64,000 nucleotides of DNA from Lysobacteraceae bacterium P (lineage in GTDB: Bacteria > Pseudomonadota > Gammaproteobacteria > Xanthomonadales > Xanthomonadaceae), in the NCBI GenBank assembly GCA_005503055.1, contig SCOX01000010.1, positions 1 to 64,000 of the forward strand, read 5' to 3'. Below the pieces are notes generated by a model. It made no database searches, was not told where the DNA came from, and worked only from the letters and a program-made list of their open reading frames with translations. Both the position numbers and the translations under genes were made by a program. Positions 52,260-63,142 of the stretch are shown in pieces; within the stretch, counting starts at the first letter, position 1; each line of letters starts with the position of its first letter.

Positions 52260-52958
52260 ATGACCATCCGCGCCATCCTCACCGACATCGAAGGCACCAC
52301 CAGCAGCATCTCGTTCGTGAAGGACGTGCTGTTTCCCTACGCGCGACGCGCCCTGCCCCGCTTCGTCGCCACGCGCGGCAAGGAACCGGGCGTACGCAAG
52401 TGGCTCGACACGGTCGCGGCCGAGAACGGCGGCATGTGCGAGGACGCGATGATCGTGGAAGTGCTGCAGGGCTGGATCGACGAGGACCGCAAGCACACCG
52501 CGCTGAAGGCCCTGCAGGGCATGATCTGGGCCGACGGCTACAAAAGCGCCGACTTCACCGCGCACATTTATCCCGACGCAGCACCGGCGCTTCGCGCATG
52601 GCACGCGTCCGGCCTGCCGCTTTACGTGTACTCCTCCGGCAGCGTGCCGGCGCAGCGGCTGTTCTTTGGCCACAGCGACGCGGGCGATCTGACCTCGCTG
52701 TTCTCCGGCTGGTACGACACGGAGATGGGCGGCAAGCGCGAGGCGCAGAGCTATCGCAACATCGTCGAGGCCATCGGCCTTCCGGCCGGCGAGATCCTGT
52801 TCCTGTCCGATGTCGTCGAAGAACTCGACGCCGCGCGCGAAGCCGGCCTGCAGACCGCGCTGATCGATCGGCTCGACGACTACGCGACGCCGCGCACGGG
52901 CGAGGCGGCGCATGGGCACGATCGCGTCGTGTCGTTCGGGGATCTCGAAGTTCGCTGA
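52260..52958 (+). CDS. mtnC: Enolase-phosphatase E1, 232 aa
   Basis: Bifunctional HAD-type enzyme making the acireductone from 2,3-diketo-5-methylthiopentyl-1-phosphate. Start ATG 52260 ([16 protein letters not shown]); the frame upstream is repeat DNA. HAD motif I D9-x-E11 (LTDIEGT), motif II in [12 protein letters not shown], motif III/IV in [12 protein letters not shown] and [12 protein letters not shown]. Genes for methylthioribose-1-phosphate isomerase (mtnA) and the nucleosidase or phosphorylase are not in the window. Confidence 0.93.
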   Translation: MTIRAILTDIEGTTSSISFVKDVLFPYARRALPRFVATRGKEPGVRKWLDTVAAENGGMCEDAMIVEVLQGWIDEDRKHTALKALQGMIWADGYKSADFTAHIYPDAAPALRAWHASGLPLYVYSSGSVPAQRLFFGHSDAGDLTSLFSGWYDTEMGGKREAQSYRNIVEAIGLPAGEILFLSDVVEELDAAREAGLQTALIDRLDDYATPRTGEAAHGHDRVVSFGDLEVR

Positions 52959-53086
52959 GCGACGCCGTTGCGCCTCTCTCCCTCCGGGAGAGCGCTTGTC
53001 GTGAAGGCCGGGACGATCGGCGCTTCGCTTCCCCTCATCCGCCCTTGCGGGGCACCTACTCCCACGCGGGGAGACGGGCAGGATCG

Positions 53087-53671
53087 TCACGCGTGGATCT
53101 TCTCTCTACGCTCGAGCATCCCGACGAACTTCTCCACGCGCGCCGCCTTCGTCTCCGGCTTCTTCGCCGTGTGCACGCGCCAGCAGAACGCGTAGCGATT
53201 CGCGCCGTCGAGCGCGTCGAAGAACCTGCGCGCCTTCGCATTCTTCTTCAGTGCCGCAGCCAGTTCGGGCGGGCACTCCATGCCGCTGGCGGCGTGATAC
53301 GCCGCGGCCCAGCGGCCATCGGCCTTGGCTGTTTCCACTTCACGCAGGCCCGCCGCCTGCATGCGGCCCGCGGCGACCAACGTCTCCACCTTGCCGACGT
53401 TGATCTTCGACCACAGGCTCTTCGACCGGCGCGGCGTGAAGCGCTGCAGGAAATACTGCGCATCGCACGCGCGCTTGAGGCCATCGATCCAGCCATGGCA
53501 CAGCGCCACGTCCAAGGCCTGCGCGTACGTCACCGACGTCACGCCCTGATCCTTCTTGGCGATCTTCAGCCAGAGGCCCGGCGCATCGCGATGCGCGGCA
53601 AGCCACTTCTCCCAGGCCGCTTCGGTCTTGAAAAGCTTGATCGGCAGGTCGGTCGGCAGTTCGGCGGACAT
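53087..53671 (-). CDS. YdeI/OmpD-associated family protein, 194 aa
   Basis: Start ATG 53671 (MSAELPTDLPIKLF). N-terminal domain with LWLKIAKKDQGVTSVTYAQAL and ALCHGWIDGLKRA, then RFTPRRSKSLWSKIN, and a C-terminal YdeI-type helical domain (ELAAALKKNAKARRFFDALD, KPETKAARVEKFVGML). The family is linked by name to bacteriocin protection and to OmpD in enterics; the molecular role is not established. It ends 128 bp before the mtnC gene, which converges on it. Confidence 0.85.
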   Translation of the reverse strand: MSAELPTDLPIKLFKTEAAWEKWLAAHRDAPGLWLKIAKKDQGVTSVTYAQALDVALCHGWIDGLKRACDAQYFLQRFTPRRSKSLWSKINVGKVETLVAAGRMQAAGLREVETAKADGRWAAAYHAASGMECPPELAAALKKNAKARRFFDALDGANRYAFCWRVHTAKKPETKAARVEKFVGMLERREKIHA

Positions 53672-53676
53672 GACGG

Positions 53677-55296
53677 CTACTCGGTGGCGTCGTCCAGACG
53701 ATAGCGCGTCTGCGCACGCTGCTCACCCTGCCAGCGGTCCAGTGCCCGCACTTCGATGCGATGCTCGCCAAGCACCAGATCCGTCGGCAAGGTACCGCGC
53801 CACAGGTGCGTGGACGGATCGGCTTCGGGCGAACGGTCGTAGCCGCGCAGCGAGTCCGCTCCGTCGTCGGCGATGTTTTCCGCTACCAGGCGCGGATCGG
53901 GCTGCTCGACGCGCTTCATCGCCTTCCACTCGCCTTCGTCGATGCGATATTCCACGCGACTGTCGGCCGCGCCCATGTACACGTTGGCATAGACGCCGAA
54001 CGCCGGCCACGCGCCGCGACGCAGCACTTTCGGTGCGTGCAGGCCGATCGCCTCGCCCTTGGCGCCGCGCGCCACCGTGTAGCGCAGCGAGTACGATCCG
54101 TCCTGCGCGAACTTCGCGCGCGCATAGCCGTTCGGCGTGCCGTCGCTCATGGTGGTGTCCGGAATGCCCTGCGCGTCCTTCGCGCCCGACCAGAACGCAC
54201 CGCAGGTCGCGCCGACGTTGTACTCGTGCAGCGGTGTGGCACCCTGCCAGCCGGTCGATGCGTCGTGGTAGTAGTGCCGCTGGTTGTGCGTATGCGCACT
54301 GAGCAGCAGCACGTTCGGCCGATCCTTCAGCAACCCGAACAGTCGCTCGCGGTCGGCGCGACGGAACGTCTCCACCCCAGGCACCGGATCGAAGAACGGA
54401 ATGTGCACCGAGATCACCACGCGCTGTTTCTTTGGCAGCGTCGCCAGGTAGGCCTCGAGAAAAGCGAACTGGTCCTCGCGCAGCCCTCCGACGTAGGACG
54501 GCTTGCTGCCCGGCATGTAGACCACGTCGTCGAGCACGATGAAGCTTGCCTGCGGCTCTTCCCAGGCGTAACTGTCCGGTCCGAACACGTTGCGGAAGCC
54601 CAGCAAGGCGTCTTCGTCGCGCGTGGCGTCGGCGTCCAGATCATGATTGCCCGGCACGTGCAGCCACGGCACGCCAAGCTTCGCGGTGACGCGGTTCATG
54701 TCGGGATACAGGCTGAGGTCGTCGTTGACGATGTCGCCCAGGCTGATGCCCAGCCGCGCATCGTGACGGCCCACCAGCGGCTGCACGATGTCGCGCTCGT
54801 AATAGCCCACGTCCACGCGGGTCTTGGGCTGCGGATCCCCGAACACGAGCACGTCCAGATCGCCCTTCTGTTTCTTGTCGCTACGCAGCGCGAAATCGGA
54901 GGACTCCGCCGGCGCGGTCGCCGCGATGCCGCCATACCGCAGTTTCGCCGAGCCTTGCGGAAACACGTGGTGCCAGAACAGCGGAAGGCCATTCGCGCCG
55001 TTCGCGGTGGCGTAGCGCGGCGGCTTGATCACGAACAAGGTGCTGCCATCGAGCGTGCCTTCATCGAGCGAGCTTCCGTCGTGGATGGGCAACACATACG
55101 CGCCCTGCGCGTCCGTGACGGTCAACTCGCGACCGTTCGACACCTTCACCCCTGCGATGCCCTGCTCGCGGGTGTCGCGCCGGCCATTGCCATTTGCATC
55201 TTCGTAGACGACGCCGTTGACGGTGGTCTGCGCCGACGCATCGACGGTGGCGGCGGCCAGCAGGGCGAACAGGACGGCGGACGGCGCGTGCGGCAT
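53677..55296 (-). CDS. Secreted calcineurin-like metallophosphoesterase, 539 aa
   Basis: Start ATG 55296 (MPHAPSAVLFALLAA); signal peptide of about 22 residues ending SAQ. Residues about 25-115 are an SdrD/Cna-B-like beta domain (VYEDANGNGRRDTREQGI). The phosphoesterase core at about 120-385 has all metal motifs: FGDPQ, LGDIVND, PGNHDLD, VISVHIPFF and SAHTHNQ. A C-terminal beta domain (about 395-539) completes the MetallophosN/C architecture. It is periplasmic or extracellular. Substrate unknown; phosphodiester or phosphate monoester of the envelope or of extracellular nucleotides are options. Confidence 0.88.
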   Translation of the reverse strand: MPHAPSAVLFALLAAATVDASAQTTVNGVVYEDANGNGRRDTREQGIAGVKVSNGRELTVTDAQGAYVLPIHDGSSLDEGTLDGSTLFVIKPPRYATANGANGLPLFWHHVFPQGSAKLRYGGIAATAPAESSDFALRSDKKQKGDLDVLVFGDPQPKTRVDVGYYERDIVQPLVGRHDARLGISLGDIVNDDLSLYPDMNRVTAKLGVPWLHVPGNHDLDADATRDEDALLGFRNVFGPDSYAWEEPQASFIVLDDVVYMPGSKPSYVGGLREDQFAFLEAYLATLPKKQRVVISVHIPFFDPVPGVETFRRADRERLFGLLKDRPNVLLLSAHTHNQRHYYHDASTGWQGATPLHEYNVGATCGAFWSGAKDAQGIPDTTMSDGTPNGYARAKFAQDGSYSLRYTVARGAKGEAIGLHAPKVLRRGAWPAFGVYANVYMGAADSRVEYRIDEGEWKAMKRVEQPDPRLVAENIADDGADSLRGYDRSPEADPSTHLWRGTLPTDLVLGEHRIEVRALDRWQGEQRAQTRYRLDDATE

Positions 55297-55368
55297 GGCG
55301 TTACTCGGGGCGCGGGATCGCGCGATTATCCGGTTGTCGCGCGTCCGCCGGAAGTCGTCCGTCGTCAT

Positions 55369-55986
55369 TCAGCCGGCGTGACGCGCCCGCAACAGCGCCT
55401 CGACGTCGGCCAGGCCGAGTCCCCGCGCGCGCAGCAGCACCAGCAGGTGGTACAGCAGATCGCCGGCTTCGCCGAGCAACGCCTCGTCGTCCTGCACCAC
55501 CGCGGCGAGCGCCGTCTCCACGCCCTCCTCGCCGACCTTCTGCGCGATGCGGCGGATTCCTTCGTCGAACAGCCGCGTCGTGTAGCTGCCGACGGGGCGG
55601 TCGCGCTCTCGGCTTGCCACCAGCGCATCCAGATCCCGCAGGAACGAGCCGGGTGCGGTGGGGAAGCAACTCTCGCGGCCAAGATGGCACGTCGGCCCAT
55701 GCGGTCGCGCCATGACCAGCAGGGTGTCGCGATCGCAGTCCACGTCGATGGCGACCAGATCGAGGAAATGACCGGACGTCTCGCCCTTGGTCCATTGCGC
55801 CTGCCGGCTCCGGCTGAAGAACGTGACGTGGCCGCTTTCCAGCGTCGTGCGCAGCGCCATGGAATCCATGTAGCCGACCATCAGCACGCGCAGCGTGTCC
55901 GGGTCCTGCACCACGGCCGGCAGCAGACCCTCCTGCTTGTCCCAGGCCAGCGATTCGAGCGCGCCGGGGGTCAGATCAATCGACAT
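55369..55986 (-). CDS. hisI: Bifunctional phosphoribosyl-AMP cyclohydrolase / phosphoribosyl-ATP pyrophosphatase, 205 aa
   Basis: Steps 2 and 3 of histidine synthesis (HisIE). Start ATG 55986, 11 bp inside the hisF end. HisI domain with [25 protein letters not shown] in two stretches, WTKGETSG and the zinc ligands of DVDCDRDT and HGPTCH; HisE domain with [11 protein letters not shown] and [14 protein letters not shown]. Last gene of the operon. Confidence 0.95.
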   Translation of the reverse strand: MSIDLTPGALESLAWDKQEGLLPAVVQDPDTLRVLMVGYMDSMALRTTLESGHVTFFSRSRQAQWTKGETSGHFLDLVAIDVDCDRDTLLVMARPHGPTCHLGRESCFPTAPGSFLRDLDALVASRERDRPVGSYTTRLFDEGIRRIAQKVGEEGVETALAAVVQDDEALLGEAGDLLYHLLVLLRARGLGLADVEALLRARHAG

Positions 55987-56752
55987 CGCGCACCTCCATG
56001 CCCTGCGCCCGCAGGTGCCGCTTGAGTTCGGGAATGGCCACCGTGCCGGAATGGAACACGCTCGCGGCAAGCGCCGCGTCCACGTCGGCTTCGCGGAAGA
56101 CAGCGGCGAAGTCGGCGATGGCGCCAGCCCCGCCGGACGCCACCAGCGGCACCGTGCAACGTTCGCGCACCGCCTGCAGCTGTTCGATATCGAACCCCTG
56201 GCGCACGCCGTCGCTTCCCATGCAATTGAGCACGATCTCGCCCGCACCACGATCCTGCGCCTCGACGACCCAGTCGAGCGTGCGTCGTGCCAGCGCGCGC
56301 ATTCGCGAGGGGTCGCCGGTGTACTGTCGCACGCGCCACTGCCCGTCTTCGTCACGCAGGCTGTCGACGCCCACGACGACGCATTGCACGCCGAAGGCCT
56401 CGGCGATCTCGCCGATCAGCGCTGGCCGCTCGAGCGCCGGCGTGTTGATCGATACCTTGTCCGCGCCTGCGTGAAGCACCGCGCGCGCATCATCGACCGA
56501 ACGGATCCCGCCGGCCACGCAGAACGGCACGTCGATCACACGTGCCACGCTTTCCACCCACTGCCGGTCGACGCTGCGCCCTTCCGGGCTTGCGGTGATG
56601 TCGTAGAACACCAGTTCATCGGCGCCTTCATCGCGATAGCGCAATGCGAGTTCGACGATGTCGCCCATGTCGATGTGATCGCGAAAACGCACGCCCTTGA
56701 CGACGCGACCGTCGCGCACGTCGAGGCACGGCACGATGCGGCGGCTCAACAT
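55976..56752 (-). CDS. hisF: Imidazole glycerol phosphate synthase cyclase subunit, 258 aa
   Basis: With HisH makes imidazole glycerol phosphate and AICAR. Start ATG 56752 ([20 protein letters not shown]), overlapping hisA by 7 bp. Half-barrel phosphate sites [12 protein letters not shown] and [13 protein letters not shown]; catalytic Asp in CLDVRDG and VLNCMGSDG. Confidence 0.95.
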   Translation of the reverse strand: MLSRRIVPCLDVRDGRVVKGVRFRDHIDMGDIVELALRYRDEGADELVFYDITASPEGRSVDRQWVESVARVIDVPFCVAGGIRSVDDARAVLHAGADKVSINTPALERPALIGEIAEAFGVQCVVVGVDSLRDEDGQWRVRQYTGDPSRMRALARRTLDWVVEAQDRGAGEIVLNCMGSDGVRQGFDIEQLQAVRERCTVPLVASGGAGAIADFAAVFREADVDAALAASVFHSGTVAIPELKRHLRAQGMEVRDVD

Positions 56753-57513
56753 TCGCCCACCTCGCGCAGGGCTTCGTCGAGCGCGAAATGGCCTTCGATC
56801 AGCGCCTTCCCGAGCACCGCGCCGGCGCAACCCGCACGACGTGCGGCTTCGATATCGTCCAGGTCGCGCACACCGCCGGAGGCCTGCACGCACAATCCGC
56901 CCGCCAGTGCGTTCAGGTGCCGGTACAGAGTGAGGTTCGGTCCTGCGAGCATGCCGTCCCGTGCGATATCGGTGCACAGCAGATGGCGAAGACCGCCGTC
57001 GGCATAGCGCCGCACCAGCGGGTCGAGCTGCACATCGCTGTCCTGCGTCCAGCCGGCGGTGGGAAGGCGCCACGCGCCCTCGGCGTCCTGCTGCGTATCG
57101 AGCGCGACGGTGATGCGGTCGGCGCCGAAGCGCGAGATCCAGCCGAGTACGCGCTCGGGATCGCGCACGGCCAGCGAGCCGACGACGACACGCTGCGCGC
57201 CCGCCTCGAGGATGAGCGCGACGTCGTTCTCTCCGCGCACACCACCGCCGGTCTGCACGCGCAGCCCGGTCGCGGCAACGATCTCCCTGACGAGGGAGCG
57301 CAGCGTATAGCCGCCCTCGCGCGCGGCATCCAGGTCGACCAGATGCAACCACCTGGCGCCCTGTCGCGCATACGCCGTCGCCAGCTCCAGCGGCGACGGC
57401 GCATAGCGTGTTTCGCGGGCGTAGTCGCCCTGGTTGAGGCGAACCACCCGTCCTTCGCGCACGTCGATGGCGGGATAGAGCTGGAATTCGTCGCACAGCG
57501 CCACGCTGCTCAT
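56746..57513 (-). CDS. hisA: Phosphoribosylformimino-5-aminoimidazole carboxamide ribotide isomerase, 255 aa
   Basis: Amadori-type isomerase of histidine synthesis. Start ATG 57513 with GGAG 5 nt upstream; overlaps the hisH stop by 4 bp. TIM barrel with [30 protein letters not shown] and [14 protein letters not shown] holding the two catalytic Asp. Confidence 0.95.
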   Translation of the reverse strand: MSSVALCDEFQLYPAIDVREGRVVRLNQGDYARETRYAPSPLELATAYARQGARWLHLVDLDAAREGGYTLRSLVREIVAATGLRVQTGGGVRGENDVALILEAGAQRVVVGSLAVRDPERVLGWISRFGADRITVALDTQQDAEGAWRLPTAGWTQDSDVQLDPLVRRYADGGLRHLLCTDIARDGMLAGPNLTLYRHLNALAGGLCVQASGGVRDLDDIEAARRAGCAGAVLGKALIEGHFALDEALREVGEC

Positions 57514-58112
57514 GAAATCTCCATCGCGATGAAATTCCGAAGCAACCTGTGTCCCGTCGAAGCGGACCGCTCCGGGTGGAACTGCGCACCGAAACAGCGA
57601 CCACGCGCGGCCACTGCTGCGAAGTCGACGCCATGCTCGCTGCTTGCGAGCGTGTCCTGCGTCACCGGCGCGGCGAAGCCGTGCACGAAGTACGCCTGCT
57701 CGCCATCGTCGATGCCGTCCAGCAGCGGCGACGCCGCGCGCAGCCGGAGGCGATTCCAGCCCATGTGCGGCACACGTATGCCTCTTTGTGAGGGAATCCG
57801 CTCGATACGGCCGCGCAGCAGGCCGAGACACTCGACCTCGCCCTCTTCCGAGGTTTCGTAGAGCAACTGCATGCCCAGGCAAATTCCAAGCAACGGCGCC
57901 TGGAGCGTGCGGAGCGTGTCGACCAGGTCGAGTTCGCGCAGCCGCTGCATCGCCGGCGCTGCCGCGCCCACGCCGGGCAGGATCACGCGCGGCGCGTTGG
58001 CGATCACGTCGGCGTCGGCACTGAGAATCGCCCGCGCACCGATGCGCTCCAGCGCATAACGCACGGAACCGATGTTGCCACCGCCCCAATCGATGAGGAC
58101 GACGTCGGTCAC
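57510..58112 (-). CDS. hisH: Imidazole glycerol phosphate synthase glutaminase subunit, 200 aa
   Basis: Class I glutamine amidotransferase partner of HisF. The start is taken as GTG 58112 ([16 protein letters not shown]) with GGAG 8 nt upstream; ATGs at 58139 and 58157 give longer forms without sites. Triad Cys in GICLGMQLL and His/Glu in AQFHPERS. 53 bp separate it from hisB, the largest gap in the operon. Confidence 0.93.
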   Translation of the reverse strand: MTDVVLIDWGGGNIGSVRYALERIGARAILSADADVIANAPRVILPGVGAAAPAMQRLRELDLVDTLRTLQAPLLGICLGMQLLYETSEEGEVECLGLLRGRIERIPSQRGIRVPHMGWNRLRLRAASPLLDGIDDGEQAYFVHGFAAPVTQDTLASSEHGVDFAAVAARGRCFGAQFHPERSASTGHRLLRNFIAMEIS

Positions 58113-58165
58113 TTCATTGGACTCCTGGGAAGTTCGCATGCGCCGTGGCGCAAACATGGACGCCG

Positions 58166-59242
58166 TTACAGCGTGCCCTTGGTGCTGGGAAGTTCATGAC
58201 CTTCGCGCTTCAAGGCCTGTCGCAGCGCACGCGCGACGGACTTGAAGCAGGCCTCGACCTTGTGGTGATCATTCTCGCCTTCGACGCGCACATTGAGGTT
58301 CAGGCCCGCGCCGTCGCATAGCGAACGGAAGAAGTGCGGTACAAGTTCCGTAGGCAGATCGCCCACGCGTTCGCGCGTGAAGCGTCCGTCGAAAACGAGG
58401 AATGGCCGACCGGAGAAGTCGAGCGCGGCGCTCGCGAGCGCCTCGTCCATCGGTAAAGTGAAGCCGTACCGACCGATGCCGCGCTTGTCGCCCAATGCCT
58501 CGCGCAGCGCCTGACCCAGCGCGAGCGCGCTGTCCTCCACGGTGTGGTGCTCGTCGATGTGGAGGTCGCCCTCGCAGCGAAGCTCCAGCGCGAATCCGCC
58601 GTGCTTGCCGATCTGCTCCAACATGTGATCGAAGAACCCCAGGCCCGTGGCCACCTTGGGCTCGGCGACCCGGTCCAGGTCCAGCGCCACTTCGATTCGC
58701 GTCTCGCGCGTGTTTCGCGTGACGCGCGCAGTGCGGGGCCCATCGGCCAGAGCGTGTGCAATACCAGGCCAATCCCACTCGCCCCCGAACTGCGGCGTGC
58801 GCAGCTGGAACGCGCGAATGCCGAGGTTCTTCGCGAACGCGTTGTCGGTGACGCGATCTCCGACCATCGCCGACCGCGTCCAGTCGATGCTGCGATCGTG
58901 CAACATCGGAAGCGCGAGGCCGATGCCAGGCTTGCGCGTCGGCGCGTTGTCCGCGGGCAGGCTCACGTCGATGAGCACGTCGCGGAAGCGGATGCCCTGG
59001 CTCTCGAATACTTGCATCATCAACCCGTGCGGACCGTCGAAGTCCGCCTGCGGGAAGGCATCGGTGCCCAGGCCATCCTGGTTGGTGACCATCACGAACT
59101 CGTATCCTGCGTCGCGAAGGCGCAGCATCGCGGGAATCACGTCAGGCACGAAGCGCAGCTTGTCGAAACGGTCGATCTGGAAATCGTCCGACTCTTCGAT
59201 CAGGGTTCCGTCGCGATCGACGAACAGGATGGGCGTGCTCAT
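58166..59242 (-). CDS. hisB: Histidinol-phosphatase / imidazoleglycerol-phosphate dehydratase, 358 aa
   Basis: Bifunctional enterobacterial-type HisB. HAD phosphatase N-domain with [11 protein letters not shown] (Asp pair) and [10 protein letters not shown]; dehydratase domain from about 165 with two metal-His repeats, [14 protein letters not shown] / [14 protein letters not shown] and the later [16 protein letters not shown] / [16 protein letters not shown]. Start ATG 59242 overlaps hisC by 4 bp. Confidence 0.95.
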   Translation of the reverse strand: MSTPILFVDRDGTLIEESDDFQIDRFDKLRFVPDVIPAMLRLRDAGYEFVMVTNQDGLGTDAFPQADFDGPHGLMMQVFESQGIRFRDVLIDVSLPADNAPTRKPGIGLALPMLHDRSIDWTRSAMVGDRVTDNAFAKNLGIRAFQLRTPQFGGEWDWPGIAHALADGPRTARVTRNTRETRIEVALDLDRVAEPKVATGLGFFDHMLEQIGKHGGFALELRCEGDLHIDEHHTVEDSALALGQALREALGDKRGIGRYGFTLPMDEALASAALDFSGRPFLVFDGRFTRERVGDLPTELVPHFFRSLCDGAGLNLNVRVEGENDHHKVEACFKSVARALRQALKREGHELPSTKGTL

Positions 59243-60339
59243 GCGCGCGCCCCGCGCAGGATCGCCAGAACGGTCGCGTTCTGCTCCGGCGTGCCGATGC
59301 TGATGCGCAACGCATCGTCCAGGCCCGGCAGTGCACGCATATCGCGCACGACGACACCGGCGGCGAGCAAACGGTCGAACGCAGCCTGCGTTTCATCGAA
59401 GCGCGCCAACACGAAGTTCGCGCGCGAGGCGTAGGCACGCTTCACGCCCGGAATCGCCGCCAACGCCGCCGCCAGCGCTTCGCGTTCGCTGCGAACCGTG
59501 GCGATGCGTGTGCGCGTCTGCAGCGCGGCATCGCGACCGAGCGAACGCAATGCCTCATCCGTACACGCCGACGGCAGCGGATACGGCGCCTGGCATCGGC
59601 GGAGAACCTCGATGAGTCCGGCGTCGGCGATCACGCTGCCGATGCGCGCCGCCGCCAGCGCGTGCGCCTTCGACAACGTTCGCAGGACGACGATGTTCGG
59701 CTGCGAGGCGATCAGGCGCACTGCCGAAGGCGCATCGGCGAACTCGATGTAGGCCTCGTCCACCACGACCAGTGCGCGGCCTTCGAGGGCTTGCGCCAGG
59801 GCTGAGATATCGCCCGATGGCAGCAACGCGCCAGTCGGATTGCCGGGCGAGCACAGGAATACCAGGCGCGCGCCCTGCGCGAGCGCGGCGGCACCCACGC
59901 CGGCGAAGTCGCAGCGCCATTCGCCGTCGACCTCGCGCAATGGAACGTCGGCGACGCGCGTGCCGTGCAGGCGCGCACTCACCGCGTACATGCCGAAGGT
60001 GGGCGTGGTGACGACGATGGCATCGCCGCCGGGGCGGCATACCGCGCGCACCAGCAGGTCGATGCCTTCGTCGCTGCCACGACCGGCGAGCAGTTGTGCC
60101 GGAGCGCAGCCATACAGTGCCGACAGGGCCTCGCGCAATGCCTGGGGTTGCGGGTCCGGATAGCGCCGTAGCGTGCCCTCGCGATCAGAAAGGTTGGGCC
60201 ACGGCGATTCGTTGGCGTTGAGCCAGACATCGCCCTGCAACCTGTCGCTGCGTGCGGAGCGATAGCCGCCAAAGTCGCGCAGGTCTTCACGCACCAGCGC
60301 GAGCGGATTCGCCGTCGCGATGTCGATCGCCGCACTCAC
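59239..60339 (-). CDS. hisC: Histidinol-phosphate aminotransferase, 366 aa
   Basis: PLP aminotransferase of fold type I. The start is GTG 60339 ([13 protein letters not shown]), overlapping the hisD stop as [14 protein letters not shown] near 43, [26 protein letters not shown] and the PLP lysine in [16 protein letters not shown]. The N-terminus is GTG-started with no separate ribosome site, consistent with coupling to hisD. Confidence 0.94.
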   Translation of the reverse strand: MSAAIDIATANPLALVREDLRDFGGYRSARSDRLQGDVWLNANESPWPNLSDREGTLRRYPDPQPQALREALSALYGCAPAQLLAGRGSDEGIDLLVRAVCRPGGDAIVVTTPTFGMYAVSARLHGTRVADVPLREVDGEWRCDFAGVGAAALAQGARLVFLCSPGNPTGALLPSGDISALAQALEGRALVVVDEAYIEFADAPSAVRLIASQPNIVVLRTLSKAHALAAARIGSVIADAGLIEVLRRCQAPYPLPSACTDEALRSLGRDAALQTRTRIATVRSEREALAAALAAIPGVKRAYASRANFVLARFDETQAAFDRLLAAGVVVRDMRALPGLDDALRISIGTPEQNATVLAILRGARA

Positions 60340-61667
60340 GACGCCACCGCCTGCAAGCGCAGCGCGACCGCCTGCAAATGTGCGTCGAGGCCTTCGGCGC
60401 GAGCGAGCTCGACCGCGCACGGGCCGATTGCCTGGATGCCGCGGGGCAGCACTTCCTGCACGGTGATCGCGACCTGGAAGCTCGCCACGTTGAGCCCGCC
60501 CGAGAACCGCGCCGCGCCGCTGGTCGGCAGCACGTGATTGGTGCCGCTGCAATAATCGCCCAGCGCTTCGGGCGCCCAGTCGCCGAGGAAGACCGAGCCG
60601 GCCACGCGAACGCGCGACAACCATGCGCGCGCGTCGCGCAACGCGAGGATGAGATGTTCGGGCGCGTAACGGTTGCTGATCTCCAGCGCCTGCTCAATCG
60701 ATTCGACGCGGATGGCGCTGGAGGATTGCAACGCGCGGCGCGCGATGTCCGCGCGCGGCAGCGCCGCCAGTTGCAGCGCGAGTTGGTCGGTGACGGCATC
60801 CAGCAGCGCATCGTTGTCGGTCAGCAACAGCACCTGCGAATCGGGACCGTGCTCGGCCTGCGAGAGCAGATCGGCGGCGACGAACGCGGGATTGGCGCCG
60901 CGGTCGGCGATCACCAGCACTTCCGACGGACCGGCCGGCATGTCGATGGCGGCACCGTCCTGGTCCGTCGCGACCTGGCGCTTGGCTTCGGTCACGTAGG
61001 CATTGCCCGGTCCGAACAACTTGTCGCAGCGCGGAATGCTCCCGGTGCCGTACGCCATCGCCGCGATGGCCTGCGCGCCGCCGACCTTGTAGACACGCTC
61101 GATGCCGCAACGCCGTGCGGCGTACAACACCGCCGGATCGGCGCTGCCGTCGCGGCGCGGCGGTGTGCACAGGACGATTTCGGGACAGCCCGCCAGGCGC
61201 GCTGGCACGCCGAGCATCAACGCGGTGGACGGCAACGGCGCGGAGCCGGCGGGCACGTATAGACCCACGCGGCCGATGGGCCGCAGCATGCGCTCGCAGC
61301 GTACGCCCGGGGCCGTGTCGACGCCGTACTCCACGCTCATGCCGGCGCGGTGAAACACGGCGATGCGTTCGGCGGCTTCATCGATGGCGTCCCGCAGCGC
61401 TTGCGTCAACCCGGATTGGGCGGCGTCGAGTTCGCCCTCGCCGACGATGAAGTCGTCCAGTTCGATGCCGTCGAAACGTGCGCCGAAGGCGCGCAGCGCA
61501 GCGTCGCCGCGGTCTCGCACTTCTTCGATGATCGCCGTGACCGCGCTGGCGGTGGTGATCGAGGTGAGCTGGACCGGACGACGCAGCAATTGCGCCTGCG
61601 CGCGCGCATCCAGCACCCGCCAATCGGCGCGGCGCATCACCGGTTCGGGGGAGACGACGGCGCTCAT
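60336..61667 (-). CDS. hisD: Histidinol dehydrogenase, 443 aa
   Basis: Two-step NAD-dependent oxidation of histidinol to histidine. Start ATG 61667 ([16 protein letters not shown]), overlapping hisG by 4 bp. [52 protein letters not shown] and [13 protein letters not shown] carry the zinc and catalytic residues, with NHVLPTSG near the C-terminus. Confidence 0.95.
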   Translation of the reverse strand: MSAVVSPEPVMRRADWRVLDARAQAQLLRRPVQLTSITTASAVTAIIEEVRDRGDAALRAFGARFDGIELDDFIVGEGELDAAQSGLTQALRDAIDEAAERIAVFHRAGMSVEYGVDTAPGVRCERMLRPIGRVGLYVPAGSAPLPSTALMLGVPARLAGCPEIVLCTPPRRDGSADPAVLYAARRCGIERVYKVGGAQAIAAMAYGTGSIPRCDKLFGPGNAYVTEAKRQVATDQDGAAIDMPAGPSEVLVIADRGANPAFVAADLLSQAEHGPDSQVLLLTDNDALLDAVTDQLALQLAALPRADIARRALQSSSAIRVESIEQALEISNRYAPEHLILALRDARAWLSRVRVAGSVFLGDWAPEALGDYCSGTNHVLPTSGAARFSGGLNVASFQVAITVQEVLPRGIQAIGPCAVELARAEGLDAHLQAVALRLQAVAS

Positions 61668-62578
61668 GCCAGCATGCCCTCCACCGGAAGCACCATCAGG
61701 CCACGCGCGCCGGCGCGTTTGAGTTCCTCCAGCCGCTGCCACGTCACGGCGCCATGGCATAGGGCCTGCAACGCGAGGTCTTCGCCGCCGTCCAGACGCA
61801 TCACCGTGGGCGTTTCGGCATCGGGCAGCAGCGGCAGCAGGTCCGGCAGCACGCGGCGCGACGCCTGGAACAGCAGCAGCTTGCTGTGGCGGATGCGCAA
61901 CGCGCCGTCGAGCCGGCGCAGCAGCAGGTCGGCGAGTTCGCCGCGCGTGGCGTCCAACGCTTCGGCCGGGCCGGCGAGCACCGCCTCGCTTTCGAGCAAC
62001 GTCAACACCGGCTTGAGCTGGTTCGCCGCGAGGGTCGCGCCGCTGGATACCAGGTCGCAGATCAGGTCGGCCTGGCCCAGGCGCGGGGCGATCTCGACCG
62101 AGCCGGACAGCAGCACCACTTTCGCGTCGATGCCCTGGTCCGCCAGCCATTGCGCAAGCAGCGCCGGGTAGCTGGTCGCGATGCGCTTGCCGGCGAGCTG
62201 CTCCGCGCCCTGCCAGTCCCAGGCATCGGGCACGGCCAGCGCAAGGCGGCAACCGCCGAAGCCGAGCGCGCGGTATTCGCGGAACTGCGGCGCGGCACCG
62301 TTGCCGGCGCGGTCGAAGCCCTGCTCCAGCAGCACATTCCGGCCGACGATGCCCAGATCGCAGACGCCCTCGGCGATCAGGCCGGGAATGTCGTCGTCGC
62401 GCACCAGCAGCAGATCGACGGGCAGCGATTCGCCATAGCAGAACAATCGATCGCGGCTTTCGCGCCAGCTCAGGCCGCACGAGGTCAGCAGGGTGCGCGC
62501 CGGATCGGCCAGGCGGCCGGACTTCTGGATCGCGATGCGCAGGCGATCGCGCGCCGGAGTGTTGGGGGACGGGCTCAT
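61664..62578 (-). CDS. hisG: ATP phosphoribosyltransferase (long form), 304 aa
   Basis: First and feedback-inhibited step of histidine synthesis. Start ATG 62578, 12 bp after his[32 protein letters not shown] and [16 protein letters not shown] form the phosphoribosyl site; the extra C-terminal domain (from about 225) is the histidine-binding regulatory part of the long form, so no HisZ is needed. Confidence 0.95.
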   Translation of the reverse strand: MSPSPNTPARDRLRIAIQKSGRLADPARTLLTSCGLSWRESRDRLFCYGESLPVDLLLVRDDDIPGLIAEGVCDLGIVGRNVLLEQGFDRAGNGAAPQFREYRALGFGGCRLALAVPDAWDWQGAEQLAGKRIATSYPALLAQWLADQGIDAKVVLLSGSVEIAPRLGQADLICDLVSSGATLAANQLKPVLTLLESEAVLAGPAEALDATRGELADLLLRRLDGALRIRHSKLLLFQASRRVLPDLLPLLPDAETPTVMRLDGGEDLALQALCHGAVTWQRLEELKRAGARGLMVLPVEGMLA

Positions 62579-62590
62579 GGGGTTCTCGGA

Positions 62591-62917
62591 TCAGCCGGCG
62601 TTGCGGGCGGCGGGCGGCGTGGACAAGCGGGACGCGGCGATGCCGTAGCCGCCCGCACCGCGTTCCAGCGTGCGGGCGACGCGGCCGATGGTGGTGACGC
62701 TCACCTGGGTGCGGTCGTGGATCTCGCGGTACGGAACGTTGTCCTGCAGCAGCGGGACCACGCGCCAGCGATCGCCCATGGCTTCCAGCTCGGCCGGCGT
62801 GCACAGGTCCTCCAGGAAGGCCTGGACTTCCTCCACGGTGCGCAGGCTCAGCAGCGCCGACGCCAGGAACGCCAGATTTTCCTCACCGCGCTCGTTTTCG
62901 AGGGGACGCCGTTTCAT
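62591..62917 (-). CDS. hisR: TrpR-like repressor heading the his operon (YerC/YecD family), 108 aa
   Basis: Start ATG 62917; ribosome site weak. TrpR-superfamily all-helical DNA-binding protein: [24 protein letters not shown] (helices B-C) and the helix-turn-helix [27 protein letters not shown]. As first gene of the his operon, next to a perfect operator, it most likely represses the operon when histidine is bound, as described for HisR-type regulators in Xanthomonadales. The C-terminal extension ([14 protein letters not shown]) is disordered. Confidence 0.85.
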   Translation of the reverse strand: MKRRPLENERGEENLAFLASALLSLRTVEEVQAFLEDLCTPAELEAMGDRWRVVPLLQDNVPYREIHDRTQVSVTTIGRVARTLERGAGGYGIAASRLSTPPAARNAG

Positions 62918-62932
62918 GAGAATGACTTGTTC

Positions 62933-62956
62933 AATGTATTAATGCGCTAATACATT
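62933..62956. promoter_or_regulatory. Probable HisR operator
   Basis: AATGTATTA-ATGCGC-TAATACATT: perfect 9-bp arms with a 6-bp centre, 16 bp before the hisR start codon and overlapping the -10 box. Confidence 0.8.
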
Positions 62957-62983
62957 AGATCTCGACGCCCAGCCTCCCGTCAA
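62954..62983 (-). promoter_or_regulatory. Promoter of the his operon
   Basis: On the minus strand TTGACG (62983-62978), 18-bp spacer, TCTAAT (62959-62954). The -10 box and start point are inside or next to the operator, so repressor binding would block RNA polymerase directly. No His-codon leader peptide or attenuator is seen. Confidence 0.65.
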
Positions 62984-63142
62984 CCCTTCGGAGAGCACGG
63001 CCTGAACACCGCGTTCACGCCGTCTGTAGCGATAGTGACGACCACGTGATTGGCACTGGACCGCCCCGAGACGGTGGTCGGGCGCGCCCGCCGCCCCGCG
63101 GGTCGGGCCCGCGGCTTGGATCGGTGACTGCAAGGGGAAGAC

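Noticed and set aside
62918-63142. Histidine attenuator leader peptide
   Set aside because: No run of His codons after a start; the operator explains regulation better.
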